Translations under genes and position numbers: made by a program | Notes under the pieces: generated by a model | Database searches by the model: none | What the model was told of the DNA's origin: nothing | What the model saw: the letters and a program-made list of their open reading frames with translations, nothing else | Assembly (NCBI GenBank): GCA_964370735.1 | Contig: CAYJLC010000042.1 | Location: forward strand, 1-16,382 | From: CAYJLC01 sp964370735 | Lineage (GTDB): Bacteria; Bacillota; Clostridia; Oscillospirales; Butyricicoccaceae | Length of the DNA stretch: 16,382 nt | Reading direction: 5' to 3' | Shown here: one piece after another, positions 6,528 through 14,694 of the stretch | How the letters are laid out: each line of letters opens with the position of its first letter | Numbering within the stretch: position 1 is the first letter of the stretch

Positions 6528-7658
6528 ATGAAAAGATTATTAGCAATTGCGCTTGCGAGTGTAATGTCACTTACATTATTAACAGCGTGCGTAGCAGAGG
6601 AAACACCAACAGGCGGTGACACTACTGAGACTACAACAACAGAGACAACAGAAACAACAGAAACTACTACTCCAGAAGCTTCTGAAATTAACGCTGGTGT
6701 ATTCTATTACAACTTCTCAGATGTATATATTTCAAGCGTTCGTGCTAATGTTGATACAATGTTAGACGAATTAGGCGTTACTTACCAAAACTATGATGGT
6801 GCTGGTAACCAAGCAACTCAAATGGACCAAATCAACACTGCTATCGCTAATGGTGCAAACCTACTTATCGTAAACGCAGTTGAAGTTACTTCTAGCGAAA
6901 TCACTGAAATCGCTAAAACTGCTGGTATCCCAATCATTTACTTCAACCGTGAAGTAGAAGATGAAGTTGTATCTAGCTATGATGATGCTGCTTATATCGG
7001 AACAAGCTCTACTGAAGCTGGTCACTTACAAGGTGGCATGGTTGGTGAATACCTAGTTGAAAACTATGATGCTGTTGACTTAAACGGTGACGGAGAAATC
7101 TCTTACGTTATGTTTAAAGGTCAAGAAGGTAACGTTGAGGCAGAAGGTCGTACTAAATACGGTGTTGAAGATGCAAACATTCGTTTAGCAGAAGCAGGTC
7201 ACCCAGACTTAGTATTCTATGATGCAAACAACTCTTCTAAATACTTAGTAGACCAAGGTGGTAACTGGTCAGCTCAAGCTGCTAATGACTACATGGTTAC
7301 AATCTTAGCTGAATACTCTGAAGCTAATGGAAATATGATTGAGCTTGTAATCGCAAACAACGACGGTATGGCTGAGGGTGCAATTTCTGCTTTACAAACT
7401 GTTGGTTTTAACACAGGTGACGACAAAATGATTCCAGTATTTGGTGTTGATGCTACTGATTCTGCAAAACAATTAATTTCAGAAGGCAAAATGGTAGGAA
7501 CTGTAATGCAAGATGCTGCTGCTATGGCTGAAGCTATCGTATTACTAGCTGAAAACATTAAAAACGGCGAAGATATTATGGCTAATACTGATAGTTATAT
7601 AGTAGATGAAACTGTTGATAAAATTCGTGTACCATATAGCATTTACTCAGGTGAATAA
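6528..7658 (+). CDS. mglB: Galactose/glucose-type ABC transporter substrate-binding lipoprotein
   Basis: This 376-residue extracytoplasmic sugar-binding lipoprotein belongs to the Peripl_BP_4/MglB family. A signal peptide ends in the lipobox LTAC (Cys21). A Thr/Glu-rich linker (residues 31-50) follows, then the two-lobed binding domain. Aligned by eye with E. coli MglB, it keeps Asp14 (Asp65), Asn91 (Asn116), Arg158 (Arg208), Trp183 (Trp247), Asn211 (Asn278) and Asp236 (Asp308). It differs at His152 (Asn202), Asp154 (Glu204) and Asn256 (Gln328). The calcium loop DLNGDGEIS (184-192) and its distal Glu272 are intact. An AAGGAGG site lies 9 bp before the ATG. The gene heads mglBAC, and a strong stem-loop after it should favour its expression over mglA and mglC. 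The family assignment is firm; the exact sugar (galactose, glucose or a derivative) is inferred. Confidence 0.9.
   Translation: MKRLLAIALASVMSLTLLTACVAEETPTGGDTTETTTTETTETTETTTPEASEINAGVFYYNFSDVYISSVRANVDTMLDELGVTYQNYDGAGNQATQMDQINTAIANGANLLIVNAVEVTSSEITEIAKTAGIPIIYFNREVEDEVVSSYDDAAYIGTSSTEAGHLQGGMVGEYLVENYDAVDLNGDGEISYVMFKGQEGNVEAEGRTKYGVEDANIRLAEAGHPDLVFYDANNSSKYLVDQGGNWSAQAANDYMVTILAEYSEANGNMIELVIANNDGMAEGAISALQTVGFNTGDDKMIPVFGVDATDSAKQLISEGKMVGTVMQDAAAMAEAIVLLAENIKNGEDIMANTDSYIVDETVDKIRVPYSIYSGE
6618..6677 (+). repeat. Thr/Glu codon repeat encoding the lipoprotein linker
   Basis: A run of ACN and GAR codons, with ACAACAGAA-like nine-base units, encodes a low-complexity Asp/Thr/Glu/Pro linker between the lipid-anchored Cys21 and the folded domain of MglB. 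Such spacers are common in Gram-positive lipoproteins. The DNA is prone to slippage, so its length may vary between strains. Confidence 0.7.
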
Positions 7659-7671
7659 GATTTAAAATTTC

Positions 7672-7707
7672 CGAGCTACTGAGACAAATATTCAGTAGCT
7701 CGAATTT
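7672..7707 (+). terminator. Intercistronic stem-loop / partial terminator between mglB and mglA
   Basis: A perfect 11 bp stem, CGAGCTACTGA (7672-7682) and TCAGTAGCTCG (7692-7702), with a 9-nt loop is followed by AATTTTT, in the 80 bp gap between mglB and mglA. It fits an intrinsic terminator or 3' stabilising hairpin. In sugar ABC operons such hairpins commonly allow excess binding protein over ATPase and permease. Confidence 0.8.
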
Positions 7708-7738
7708 TTAAGAAATCAAAGTGTGTGGAGGAAATAAA

Positions 7739-9235
7739 ATGGAAAAAGCACTGCTTGAAATGAAAAATATGACCAAAGAGTTTCCAGGGGTTAAAGCCCT
7801 TGATAACGTGCAATTAAAGGTTAGACCGGGAACAGTTCATGCACTTATGGGTGAAAATGGTGCTGGAAAATCAACTCTTATGAAATGTCTATTCGGTATT
7901 TATCATAGAGATGCTGGTACTGTTATACTAGATGGTAAAGAAATTAATTTCAAAAACTCAAAAGACGCTTTAGAAAACGGTGTTGCAATGGTTCACCAAG
8001 AGTTAAACCAAGCATTATCAAGAAGCGTTATGGATAATTTATGGATTGGCAGATACCCAACTTATGCAGGTCTTATGGTTAATGAAAAAGAGATGATGAA
8101 AAAAACAAAAGAACTCTTTGATTTAATCGGGGTTGAGGTAAACCCTAGACAAATAATGTCTACAATGTCTGTTTCTCAAAGACAAATGGTAGAAATTGCA
8201 AAGGCTGTATCTTACGATTCGAAAATTATCGTATTTGATGAGCCAACTTCTTCGCTTACAGAAGTAGAAGTTGAGCATTTATTCAGAATTATTAATATGC
8301 TAAAACAAAAAGGCTGTGGAATTATTTACATAAGCCATAAAATGGAAGAAATCCTTCGTATTAGTGATGATATCACAATTATGAGAGATGGAACATGGGT
8401 TGATACTCGTTCTACTGAAAATATCACTATGGACGAAATTATCAAACTAATGGTAGGTCGTGAACTTACAAATCGTTTCCCTGAAAAGACCAATAAACCT
8501 TCTGAGGTTATCCTTGAAGTAAATGGAATGAAAGGGAAATATACAAAACTAAAAGACGGAACGTTTAATCTAAGAAAAGGCGAAATTTTAGGTGTTGCTG
8601 GGCTTGATGGCTCTGGTAGAACAGAACTTGTTGAAAACCTTTTTGGATATATGACAAAAGAAGCTGGCACTATAAAACTTCATGGAAAAGAAATCCAAAA
8701 TAGCACGCCTAGGGATGCTATTAAAAATGGATTTGCTTTAATCACAGAAGAAAGACGTGCGACTGGTATTTTCGGAATTCGTGATATTAAAGAGAATACA
8801 GTAATTTCGAATATTAAAAAATATCGCGTGGCTGGAATTTACCTAGATAATAAAAAAATGGTGACTGATACTGATTGGGCTATTAAAGCTATGAGAATTA
8901 AAACTCCTAGCCAATCGACAAAAATTCGTTCTTTATCTGGTGGTAATCAGCAAAAAGTAATTTTAGGCAGATGGTTACTTACAAAACCTGAAGTTTTATT
9001 ACTAGACGAACCAACTAGAGGTATCGATGTTGGTGCTAAATTTGAAATTTATCAACTTATTATAAATCTTGCTAACGAAGGCAAAGGTGTTATGATGATT
9101 TCTTCGGAAATGCCAGAATTACTGGGTGTTTGTGATAGAATTATTGTAATGTCTGGAGGACGTGTTGCAGGGGAAGTAGATGCAAAAAATACCAGCCAAG
9201 AGGAAATTTTAACTCTAGCTGCCAAATATGTATAG
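7739..9235 (+). CDS. mglA: Galactose/methylgalactoside ABC importer, twin ATP-binding protein
   Basis: This 498-residue cytoplasmic ATPase, with two fused nucleotide-binding domains, powers the MglBC importer. Domain 1 has Walker A GENGAGKST (residues 38-46), the family-typical signature SVSQRQ (144-149), Walker B IIVFDEP (163-169) and switch His200. Domain 2 is the usual degenerate partner: Walker A is GLDGSGRT (288-295) without the Lys, while LSGGNQ (399-404) and Walker B VLLLDEP (419-425) are intact and SSE replaces the switch His. This asymmetry is normal for MglA/RbsA/XylG proteins. An in-frame GTG at 7721 would overlap the ribosome binding site, so the ATG at 7739, behind GGAGG, is chosen. 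Its TAG stop is embedded in the AGGAG site of mglC. The Mgl assignment rests partly on the neighbouring MglC, because ATPases of this family look alike. Confidence 0.92.
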   Translation: MEKALLEMKNMTKEFPGVKALDNVQLKVRPGTVHALMGENGAGKSTLMKCLFGIYHRDAGTVILDGKEINFKNSKDALENGVAMVHQELNQALSRSVMDNLWIGRYPTYAGLMVNEKEMMKKTKELFDLIGVEVNPRQIMSTMSVSQRQMVEIAKAVSYDSKIIVFDEPTSSLTEVEVEHLFRIINMLKQKGCGIIYISHKMEEILRISDDITIMRDGTWVDTRSTENITMDEIIKLMVGRELTNRFPEKTNKPSEVILEVNGMKGKYTKLKDGTFNLRKGEILGVAGLDGSGRTELVENLFGYMTKEAGTIKLHGKEIQNSTPRDAIKNGFALITEERRATGIFGIRDIKENTVISNIKKYRVAGIYLDNKKMVTDTDWAIKAMRIKTPSQSTKIRSLSGGNQQKVILGRWLLTKPEVLLLDEPTRGIDVGAKFEIYQLIINLANEGKGVMMISSEMPELLGVCDRIIVMSGGRVAGEVDAKNTSQEEILTLAAKYV

Positions 9236-9246
9236 GAGAGTGCATT

Positions 9247-10284
9247 ATGGGAAACACTAAAATCAAAAAAGAATGGACAACTAGACAAATTCTAGATTTG
9301 TTGTTAAATAATGCCCTGTTTATTTTAATGGGGATAGCGATTATTTATATCGCAATATCAAATGAGAACTTTTTAAAGCCAGCGTCACTGATTAATATCA
9401 TATCGCAAACAGCTGCATATTTACCAGCGGCATTAGGTATAGCGGGTTGTATTATTCTAGCGGGTACCGACCTTTCAGCAGGTCGTATGGTAGGTTTATC
9501 TGCCTGTGTATCGGCATCACTTTTACAAGCTGTAAACAGTGGTAACAAAATGTGGGAAGGCATCGGAACTTTACCTATATGGGCTGTAATTCCGATAGCA
9601 ATGCTTATCTGTGCGCTAATCGGTGCATTTAATGGTTTCTTTATCGCAAAGTTTAAAGTTCACCCATTTATCGTAACACTAGGTACACAACTTATCCTAT
9701 ATTCTGTATTACTTCTTTATGTACAACAAGGTACAAACAAAGGTATGGCAATCTCTAACTTAGATGCTTCTTATACTAGTTTCGTAAAAGGTACATTATT
9801 TACAGTGGCAGGAGTAGCTGTGCCTATGTATGTTCTTTATGCACTTGTTATCATGGTAATTATCTGGTTTATCTGGAACAAAACTACTTTCGGAAAAAAT
9901 ATGTTCGCACTTGGTTCTAACGAAGAGGCTGCTAAAGTTTCTGGGGTAAATGTTTTAGTTACAACTGTTTTAGTATTCGCTTTAGCTGGTGCTTGTTATG
10001 GTTTCACAGGATTTATCGAGGGTGCGAGAGTTGGTTCAAATACTGCAAATACTGGTCTTAACTATGAACTAGATGCAATCGCAGCCTGCGTAATCGGTGG
10101 TGTATCGTTCGTAGGTGGTATCGGTAAAATTCGTGGTGTAATCATCGGTGTATTAATGTTACGTTTAATCTTCATCGGTCTTACAATGATGAGTGTTGAC
10201 CAAAACTTACAATACTTAATCAAAGGTGGAATTATTCTATTCGCTTGTGCGCTTGATATGCGTAAATATTTAGTTAAAAAATAA
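9247..10284 (+). CDS. mglC: Galactose/methylgalactoside ABC importer, permease
   Basis: This 345-residue integral membrane permease (BPD_transp_2 family) has about eight to ten hydrophobic segments. It closely follows E. coli MglC, more than RbsC or XylH: GTDLSAGRMVGL in the second membrane region, NKTTFGKNMFALGSNEEAAK followed by VSGVNV in the cytoplasmic coupling loop that contacts the ATPase, and YELDAIAACVIGGVSFVGG near the end. It starts at an ATG with AGGAG 8 bp upstream, 11 bp after mglA, so the two are translationally coupled. A terminator follows 9 bp after the stop. By eye the first third uses more ATA, GCG and GGG codons, while the rest favours ATC, GGT and GCT like mglB. Confidence 0.93.
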   Translation: MGNTKIKKEWTTRQILDLLLNNALFILMGIAIIYIAISNENFLKPASLINIISQTAAYLPAALGIAGCIILAGTDLSAGRMVGLSACVSASLLQAVNSGNKMWEGIGTLPIWAVIPIAMLICALIGAFNGFFIAKFKVHPFIVTLGTQLILYSVLLLYVQQGTNKGMAISNLDASYTSFVKGTLFTVAGVAVPMYVLYALVIMVIIWFIWNKTTFGKNMFALGSNEEAAKVSGVNVLVTTVLVFALAGACYGFTGFIEGARVGSNTANTGLNYELDAIAACVIGGVSFVGGIGKIRGVIIGVLMLRLIFIGLTMMSVDQNLQYLIKGGIILFACALDMRKYLVKK

Positions 10285-10293
10285 ATAAAATAT

Positions 10294-10326
10294 AACAGAC
10301 AACTTTTTAGGTTGTCTGTTAGTTTT
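10294..10326 (+). terminator. Rho-independent terminator of the mgl operon
   Basis: A 10 bp perfect stem, AACAGACAAC (10294-10303) and GTTGTCTGTT (10311-10320), with a 7-nt loop is followed by AGTTTTT. It lies just after the mglC stop and separates the transporter from the sensory operon. Confidence 0.85.
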
Positions 10327-10341
10327 TCAAAAATGAAATTA

Positions 10342-10370
10342 TAGATTTTAGAAGAAAATTATGGTACAAT
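10342..10370 (+). promoter_or_regulatory. Predicted promoter of the sensory operon
   Basis: The -10 box TACAAT (10365-10370) is preceded by TGG, giving an extended -10 element (TGnTACAAT). The -35 box is poor: TAGATT at 10342-10347 with a 17 bp spacer. It lies about 30 bp before the response regulator ATG. A low, constitutive level would suit a sensor operon (inference). Confidence 0.5.
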
Positions 10371-10400
10371 ATTTTTAAGATAATTAAAGGACGTGAGGTT

Positions 10401-11993
10401 ATGAATTATTACAAAGTTCTTCTTGTAGATGATGAAGAGGAAATCAGAAGCGGGATTAGTCGCAGTATAGATTGGAATGAACTGGGGTTTGATTTGGTTT
10501 TTGAAGCATCGAATGGTATGGATGCACTAGAATTTTTAGAGCAGAATAAAGTAGATATTTTGCTTACAGATATTCAAATGCCATATATGGATGGAATTTC
10601 ATTGTGTAAAAATTTAAGACTCACACAACCTAAACTTAAAATTATCATTTTTTCTGGGTTTGATGATTTTGAATATGCTAGACGTGCTATCGAATTTAAC
10701 GCGTCACAATATATTTTAAAGCCGATAAATAGTTCTGAGCTACGAGAGGTTTTAGCTAAAATTAAAGAGGAACTTGATTTTTCAAAAGAAAAAGAAATTA
10801 ATGATGACATTTTGCGTAGAAAATACGAAGAAAGTTTGCCTATATTAAAACAGCTTTTTTTAACAAAGCTTTTAGATGGGGGCATTAAATCGGAGCAGAT
10901 AAAATATCGCGCGGAAAGCTATGATATTTCATTGCCAGATGGCTATTGGAATGTATGCTTTGTGTCCGTTCAATCAGATGGGTATGTCGAAGATGAGAAA
11001 CTGATTTTTATAAAATCGCTTATTGAAAATAATATGTATGCAGATGTACTTATGAGAAATATTTTTTTGTACAATGATAAAGTAGCGATTTTGACGTGTC
11101 TTAATAAAAAAGAAGATATTTATTTTGTGTTAAACGAAATGCAAAGTGTATTATCGCTTGCAAATGAGCTTATTTTAGAGCAAGTTTCGATTGGAATTAG
11201 CAGAGTTCATTATGAGGCTATGAATATTTCAAAATGTGCACTAGAGGCACTTGAGGCGCTGGATTATCGCTTGATTTCGAACTCAAATCTGATTTATTTA
11301 GACGACTATAAAGAAGGTACTTCGTCAAAAATTATGTTTGATGATGAGAGCAATAAAAAGCTAGTTTCGGCAGTTAAATTATCAAATGAAGAAGAAGTTT
11401 TTAGTGTTTTAGATGAAGTTTCGAAAAAGCTTGAAGGGAATATAGATTTGCTTAGTTTTAAGGTTTTTTATCTTGAGATTACGGCGTGTTTATTAAAACT
11501 TACGAGTGAATCTTCGCTAGATGTTAAAGAAATCTTTGGTGAGAATTTCAAAGGAACTATTGACACATCGGAATTTAATGATATAAACGAACTTCTTATT
11601 TGGTGCAAAGAATGCTTTAGAAAACTGTGTATGGATTATAAAGAAAAAAGATTTGATTCAAACTCGAGAATGATTGAACAGGCGAAGGAATACATAAAAA
11701 CAAATTATGCAGACCCTATGCTCAATGTAGAGGCTTTGTGTAGCTTTTTGCATTTGTCGCCAGCATATTTTTCAACACTTTTTAAAAAAGAAACAGGAAT
11801 GAGTTTCATTTCGTATTTAACAGATGTTAGAATGGGATTTGCAATCGAGCATTTGATTAGTTCGGATGAAAAAACCTATTTTATAGCAGAAAAAATAGGC
11901 TATGTCGACCCGAGTTATTTCGGATATGTTTTTAAAAAGAAATTTGGAATGTCACCATCAAAATATCGATTAAACTTAAAAGCATCGGAGTAG
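10401..11993 (+). CDS. YesN-type response regulator with AraC-family DNA-binding domain
   Basis: This 530-residue cytoplasmic response regulator partners the kinase encoded immediately downstream. The receiver domain (about residues 4-120) has the acidic pair Asp10/Asp11, the phosphoacceptor Asp57 in LLTDIQMP, the switch Ser85 in FSGF and Lys107 in ILKPI, so all required residues are present. A long central region (about 140-400) without a recognised motif is usual for YesN-type regulators. The C-terminus (about 426-526) is an AraC double helix-turn-helix ending in IGYVDPSYFGYVFKKKFGMS followed by PSKYR. The likely target is the adjacent mglBAC operon, possibly through the CAAAAAG repeats in front of mglB. 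The TAG stop lies 3 bp before the kinase start, and the kinase ribosome binding site lies inside this gene. Confidence 0.93.
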   Translation: MNYYKVLLVDDEEEIRSGISRSIDWNELGFDLVFEASNGMDALEFLEQNKVDILLTDIQMPYMDGISLCKNLRLTQPKLKIIIFSGFDDFEYARRAIEFNASQYILKPINSSELREVLAKIKEELDFSKEKEINDDILRRKYEESLPILKQLFLTKLLDGGIKSEQIKYRAESYDISLPDGYWNVCFVSVQSDGYVEDEKLIFIKSLIENNMYADVLMRNIFLYNDKVAILTCLNKKEDIYFVLNEMQSVLSLANELILEQVSIGISRVHYEAMNISKCALEALEALDYRLISNSNLIYLDDYKEGTSSKIMFDDESNKKLVSAVKLSNEEEVFSVLDEVSKKLEGNIDLLSFKVFYLEITACLLKLTSESSLDVKEIFGENFKGTIDTSEFNDINELLIWCKECFRKLCMDYKEKRFDSNSRMIEQAKEYIKTNYADPMLNVEALCSFLHLSPAYFSTLFKKETGMSFISYLTDVRMGFAIEHLISSDEKTYFIAEKIGYVDPSYFGYVFKKKFGMSPSKYRLNLKASE

Positions 11994-11996
11994 AAA

Positions 11997-13784
11997 ATGT
12001 TTATTTCACGAATAAAAAAGTATTATAAAACACGAAGTATTCAATTTTTAATATCATTTTTGTTTACACTTGTATCAATCTTTGGAACGATTAGTATATG
12101 TGTAGCGCTTTTGTTGCGTTTTGATTCAGAACTTCGTGATATGGATAAAGAAAATGGTGAACGGATTATTTCGCAAGTAAATTTCTCTTTAGACAACCAT
12201 TTAAGGAGAATAATGCAAGTTTCTGACACTATTTATTATAATTTAATAAAAGATACTGATTTCGAAGATGAGAGTATAGACGAAGAAATTGCGTTATTAT
12301 TTGAAGAAAACAGAAGCTCTTTAGTATCAATCTCGCTTTTCGATAACGAAGGTGGGCTAGTTTCGTCATACCCTTATGGAACACTTAAAACAGGGATAGA
12401 TTTAACAGAAACAGAGTGGTATGAAAAATCGCTAGAAAGTACAGAAAATCTACACTTTTTTGTGCCTAGAGTTCAAAATATATTTGATAAAAATGAATCA
12501 ACTTATCATTGGGTAGTGTCGCTTGCTAGATATGCAGAACTCACGCAAAAAGGCTCGGTAAACGATGGTGTACTTCTTGTTGATATGAATTTTAGTGAAA
12601 TAGAGCAAATTTGTAGCAGTGCAGAGATTGGTAATGATGGATATATTTATCTTGCGAGTAGCGAAGGAGAAATTATTTATCACCCGATGCAACATCTTCT
12701 TTATTCTGGGATTGGCTCAGAAAATAACGAGATTGCGGTTACTTATTCAGACGGCACTCATTATGAAAATTTCAACGGTGTAAACCGTCAAATAACAGTG
12801 AAAACCGTTGGGTATACTGGTTGGAAACTTATTGGAGTTGTAGAGCAAAGAAATATTATTTTAGACACGCCGAATATATTTTTATTTGTAATTTTTGTGC
12901 TATTATTCTTTGTATTTTTGCTAACATTTTTAAACTTTAGAATTTCAAAATATATAGCAGACCCTTTGAAAAAACTTGATGAAACTGTAAGACAGCTTGA
13001 TGTTAAGGGCATGGAAATTGAAGTTGATGTCGATTCTGGGTGTAATGAGGTGCGAAATCTTGCAAAAACAATTCGTTCGATGGTGTCAACTATGCGCCAT
13101 TTGATGGATGATATTATTAGTCAAGAAGAAGAAAAAAGACGTATCGAATATGAAGTTTTGCAGTCGCAAATAAATCCACATTTTCTATATAATTCGCTAG
13201 ATTCAGTGATTTGGATGACGGAATCTGGGCGTTATGAAGAGGCGATACAAATGGTAACTTCGCTTGCGAGATTATTTAGAATATCGCTTAGTAAAGGCAA
13301 TACGCTAATACCGATTGAAGATGAAATTTCCCACGCGAAAAATTATATGATTATACAGAAAATACGTTATAAAAATCAATTCGAGGTAGAATTTATCATC
13401 GAAGACGATATTTTTGATATTTTTGTATTAAAATTGAGCTTGCAACCACTCCTTGAAAATGCTATTTATCATGGAATGACTAATGCAGACGAAGGAATTA
13501 TCAAGGTGCATTTTTATAAAAAAGATGAGAGATTAATCATTGATGTTATAGACGATGGAATGGGGATACCACCTGATTTATGTGAAAAGTTATTAGACAG
13601 AAATCATAAGAACAAGGCGACTAAAGGCTCTGGAATTGGGCTTAAAAATGTTCATCATAGAATAAAACTTGCTTTTGGTGAGGAATATGGACTTGAAGTA
13701 ATCAGTGAGCTAGACGAAGGCACAACTATGCGAATGAAATTGCCGATTTTGACCGAGGGGGATGAAAAGAATGAAAAACATTAG
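11997..13784 (+). CDS. YesM-type sensor histidine kinase
   Basis: This 595-residue membrane kinase has transmembrane segment 1 (about residues 16-41), an extracytoplasmic dCache-like sensor region (about 50-285), transmembrane segment 2 (about 293-315), a HAMP linker (about 312-370), the His_kinase domain with phosphoacceptor His395 in QSQINPHFLYNSLD, and a HATPase_c domain with N-box LQPLLENAIYHG (482-493), DDGMGIP (519-525) and GSGIGLKN (544-551). All catalytic motifs are intact. It should phosphorylate Asp57 of the regulator just upstream. The next gene overlaps its 3' end, and two binding-protein genes follow without transporter parts, which suggests that the sensor domain receives the sugar signal through a protein partner rather than, or in addition to, direct binding. 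That last point is inference. Confidence 0.94.
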   Translation: MFISRIKKYYKTRSIQFLISFLFTLVSIFGTISICVALLLRFDSELRDMDKENGERIISQVNFSLDNHLRRIMQVSDTIYYNLIKDTDFEDESIDEEIALLFEENRSSLVSISLFDNEGGLVSSYPYGTLKTGIDLTETEWYEKSLESTENLHFFVPRVQNIFDKNESTYHWVVSLARYAELTQKGSVNDGVLLVDMNFSEIEQICSSAEIGNDGYIYLASSEGEIIYHPMQHLLYSGIGSENNEIAVTYSDGTHYENFNGVNRQITVKTVGYTGWKLIGVVEQRNIILDTPNIFLFVIFVLLFFVFLLTFLNFRISKYIADPLKKLDETVRQLDVKGMEIEVDVDSGCNEVRNLAKTIRSMVSTMRHLMDDIISQEEEKRRIEYEVLQSQINPHFLYNSLDSVIWMTESGRYEEAIQMVTSLARLFRISLSKGNTLIPIEDEISHAKNYMIIQKIRYKNQFEVEFIIEDDIFDIFVLKLSLQPLLENAIYHGMTNADEGIIKVHFYKKDERLIIDVIDDGMGIPPDLCEKLLDRNHKNKATKGSGIGLKNVHHRIKLAFGEEYGLEVISELDEGTTMRMKLPILTEGDEKNEKH

Positions 13785-14694
13785 AAGATTAACTCAAATG
13801 AGTATTCTTATAATCCTTTTGTTTATGGTTGTTTTGTCGCTTGTGATACCTATTTCAACAAATGAAGAGTATAATGATATGGAAGTTTCGGCAATAATTC
13901 GTGGTGATGATACGCTTGGTTGGTCAAATATGCGTCAAGGAATGGAACAGGCAGCTTATGATTTGGGTGTCACACTTAGATATCTGAATGTTTCAAGTGG
14001 TGATTATATGGAACAGCTAGATGTTTTTGAAAGCGAGGTAAATGGTGGGGCAGACGGTGTTATTCTTATGCCGATTGATGCAGGGAAAAGCACTCTTGAA
14101 ACAGTTGAAAAGTATTCTACTCCTGTGATTTTTATTGAAACGGACATTAACGATAATTACACTTATGTATCACCTTCTAATGAGGAAATTGGACGTCAAA
14201 TGGCTGAAATATGTCAAAATTCTGACGATATTTTGCTTATTAACACGTTTGAAGAGAATGATGGGCTAAATGAAAGGCTTACAACTTGCTTTAATTCACT
14301 TCGCGAACAAGGTAAAAATGTGTATATGACATCAATTTCCACATCAGGAATAGCTTCAGATATAGATAGAATTATCGCTATTTCGCAAGCGGATACTATC
14401 GTAACTTTTGAACATTCTGCAACAGAAGCGCTAGCCAATATCGATTTTAATGACGAGCTTAATATTTTCGGTGTTGGGAATACAACTTTTTTGCTTGATG
14501 CTCTTTATGAAGAAAAAATTGATATATTGCTTGTTTGGAATGATTATGCACTAGGCTATCACGCGATGAATTCAATGGTATCTGAGATAAAAAATGAGCC
14601 GATTGGTGATACAAGTTTGAATATAATTGTAGTAAAAAAGGAGGATATATATGATAAAGAAACAGAAAAAATACTTTTCCCTATTGTTTCTTAG
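13771..14694 (+). CDS. Membrane-anchored sugar-binding-fold protein, probable kinase co-sensor
   Basis: This 307-residue protein has the type I periplasmic-binding fold (Peripl_BP_4 family). It has one hydrophobic N-terminal segment (about residues 9-28) without a lipobox Cys, so it appears to be a signal-anchored extracytoplasmic protein. Fold landmarks include SNMRQGMEQAAYDLGV (52-67), NGGADGVILMPID (91-103), STPVIFIETD, the hinge-side VSPSNEEIGRQMAE, and the ending ETEKILFPIVS. It is far more diverged from MglB than the next protein and its ligand cannot be predicted. An in-frame ATG nine bases upstream (13762) directly abuts GAGGGGG; the ATG at 13771 has proper spacing and is preferred. 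It overlaps the kinase gene by 14 bp and the next gene by 44 bp. With no ATPase or permease alongside, a role in presenting ligand to the kinase is the best reading. Confidence 0.82.
   Translation: MKNIRRLTQMSILIILLFMVVLSLVIPISTNEEYNDMEVSAIIRGDDTLGWSNMRQGMEQAAYDLGVTLRYLNVSSGDYMEQLDVFESEVNGGADGVILMPIDAGKSTLETVEKYSTPVIFIETDINDNYTYVSPSNEEIGRQMAEICQNSDDILLINTFEENDGLNERLTTCFNSLREQGKNVYMTSISTSGIASDIDRIIAISQADTIVTFEHSATEALANIDFNDELNIFGVGNTTFLLDALYEEKIDILLVWNDYALGYHAMNSMVSEIKNEPIGDTSLNIIVVKKEDIYDKETEKILFPIVS

Noticed and set aside
7721..7738. GTG start for mglA
   Set aside because: It lies on the ribosome binding site (GGAGG) of the ATG at 7739 and has no good site of its own.
7289..9288. Open frames antisense to mglB, mglA and mglC
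   Set aside because: They are low-complexity mirror frames of strongly conserved genes, rich in Ser/Ile/Pro, with no ribosome binding sites and no recognisable domain.
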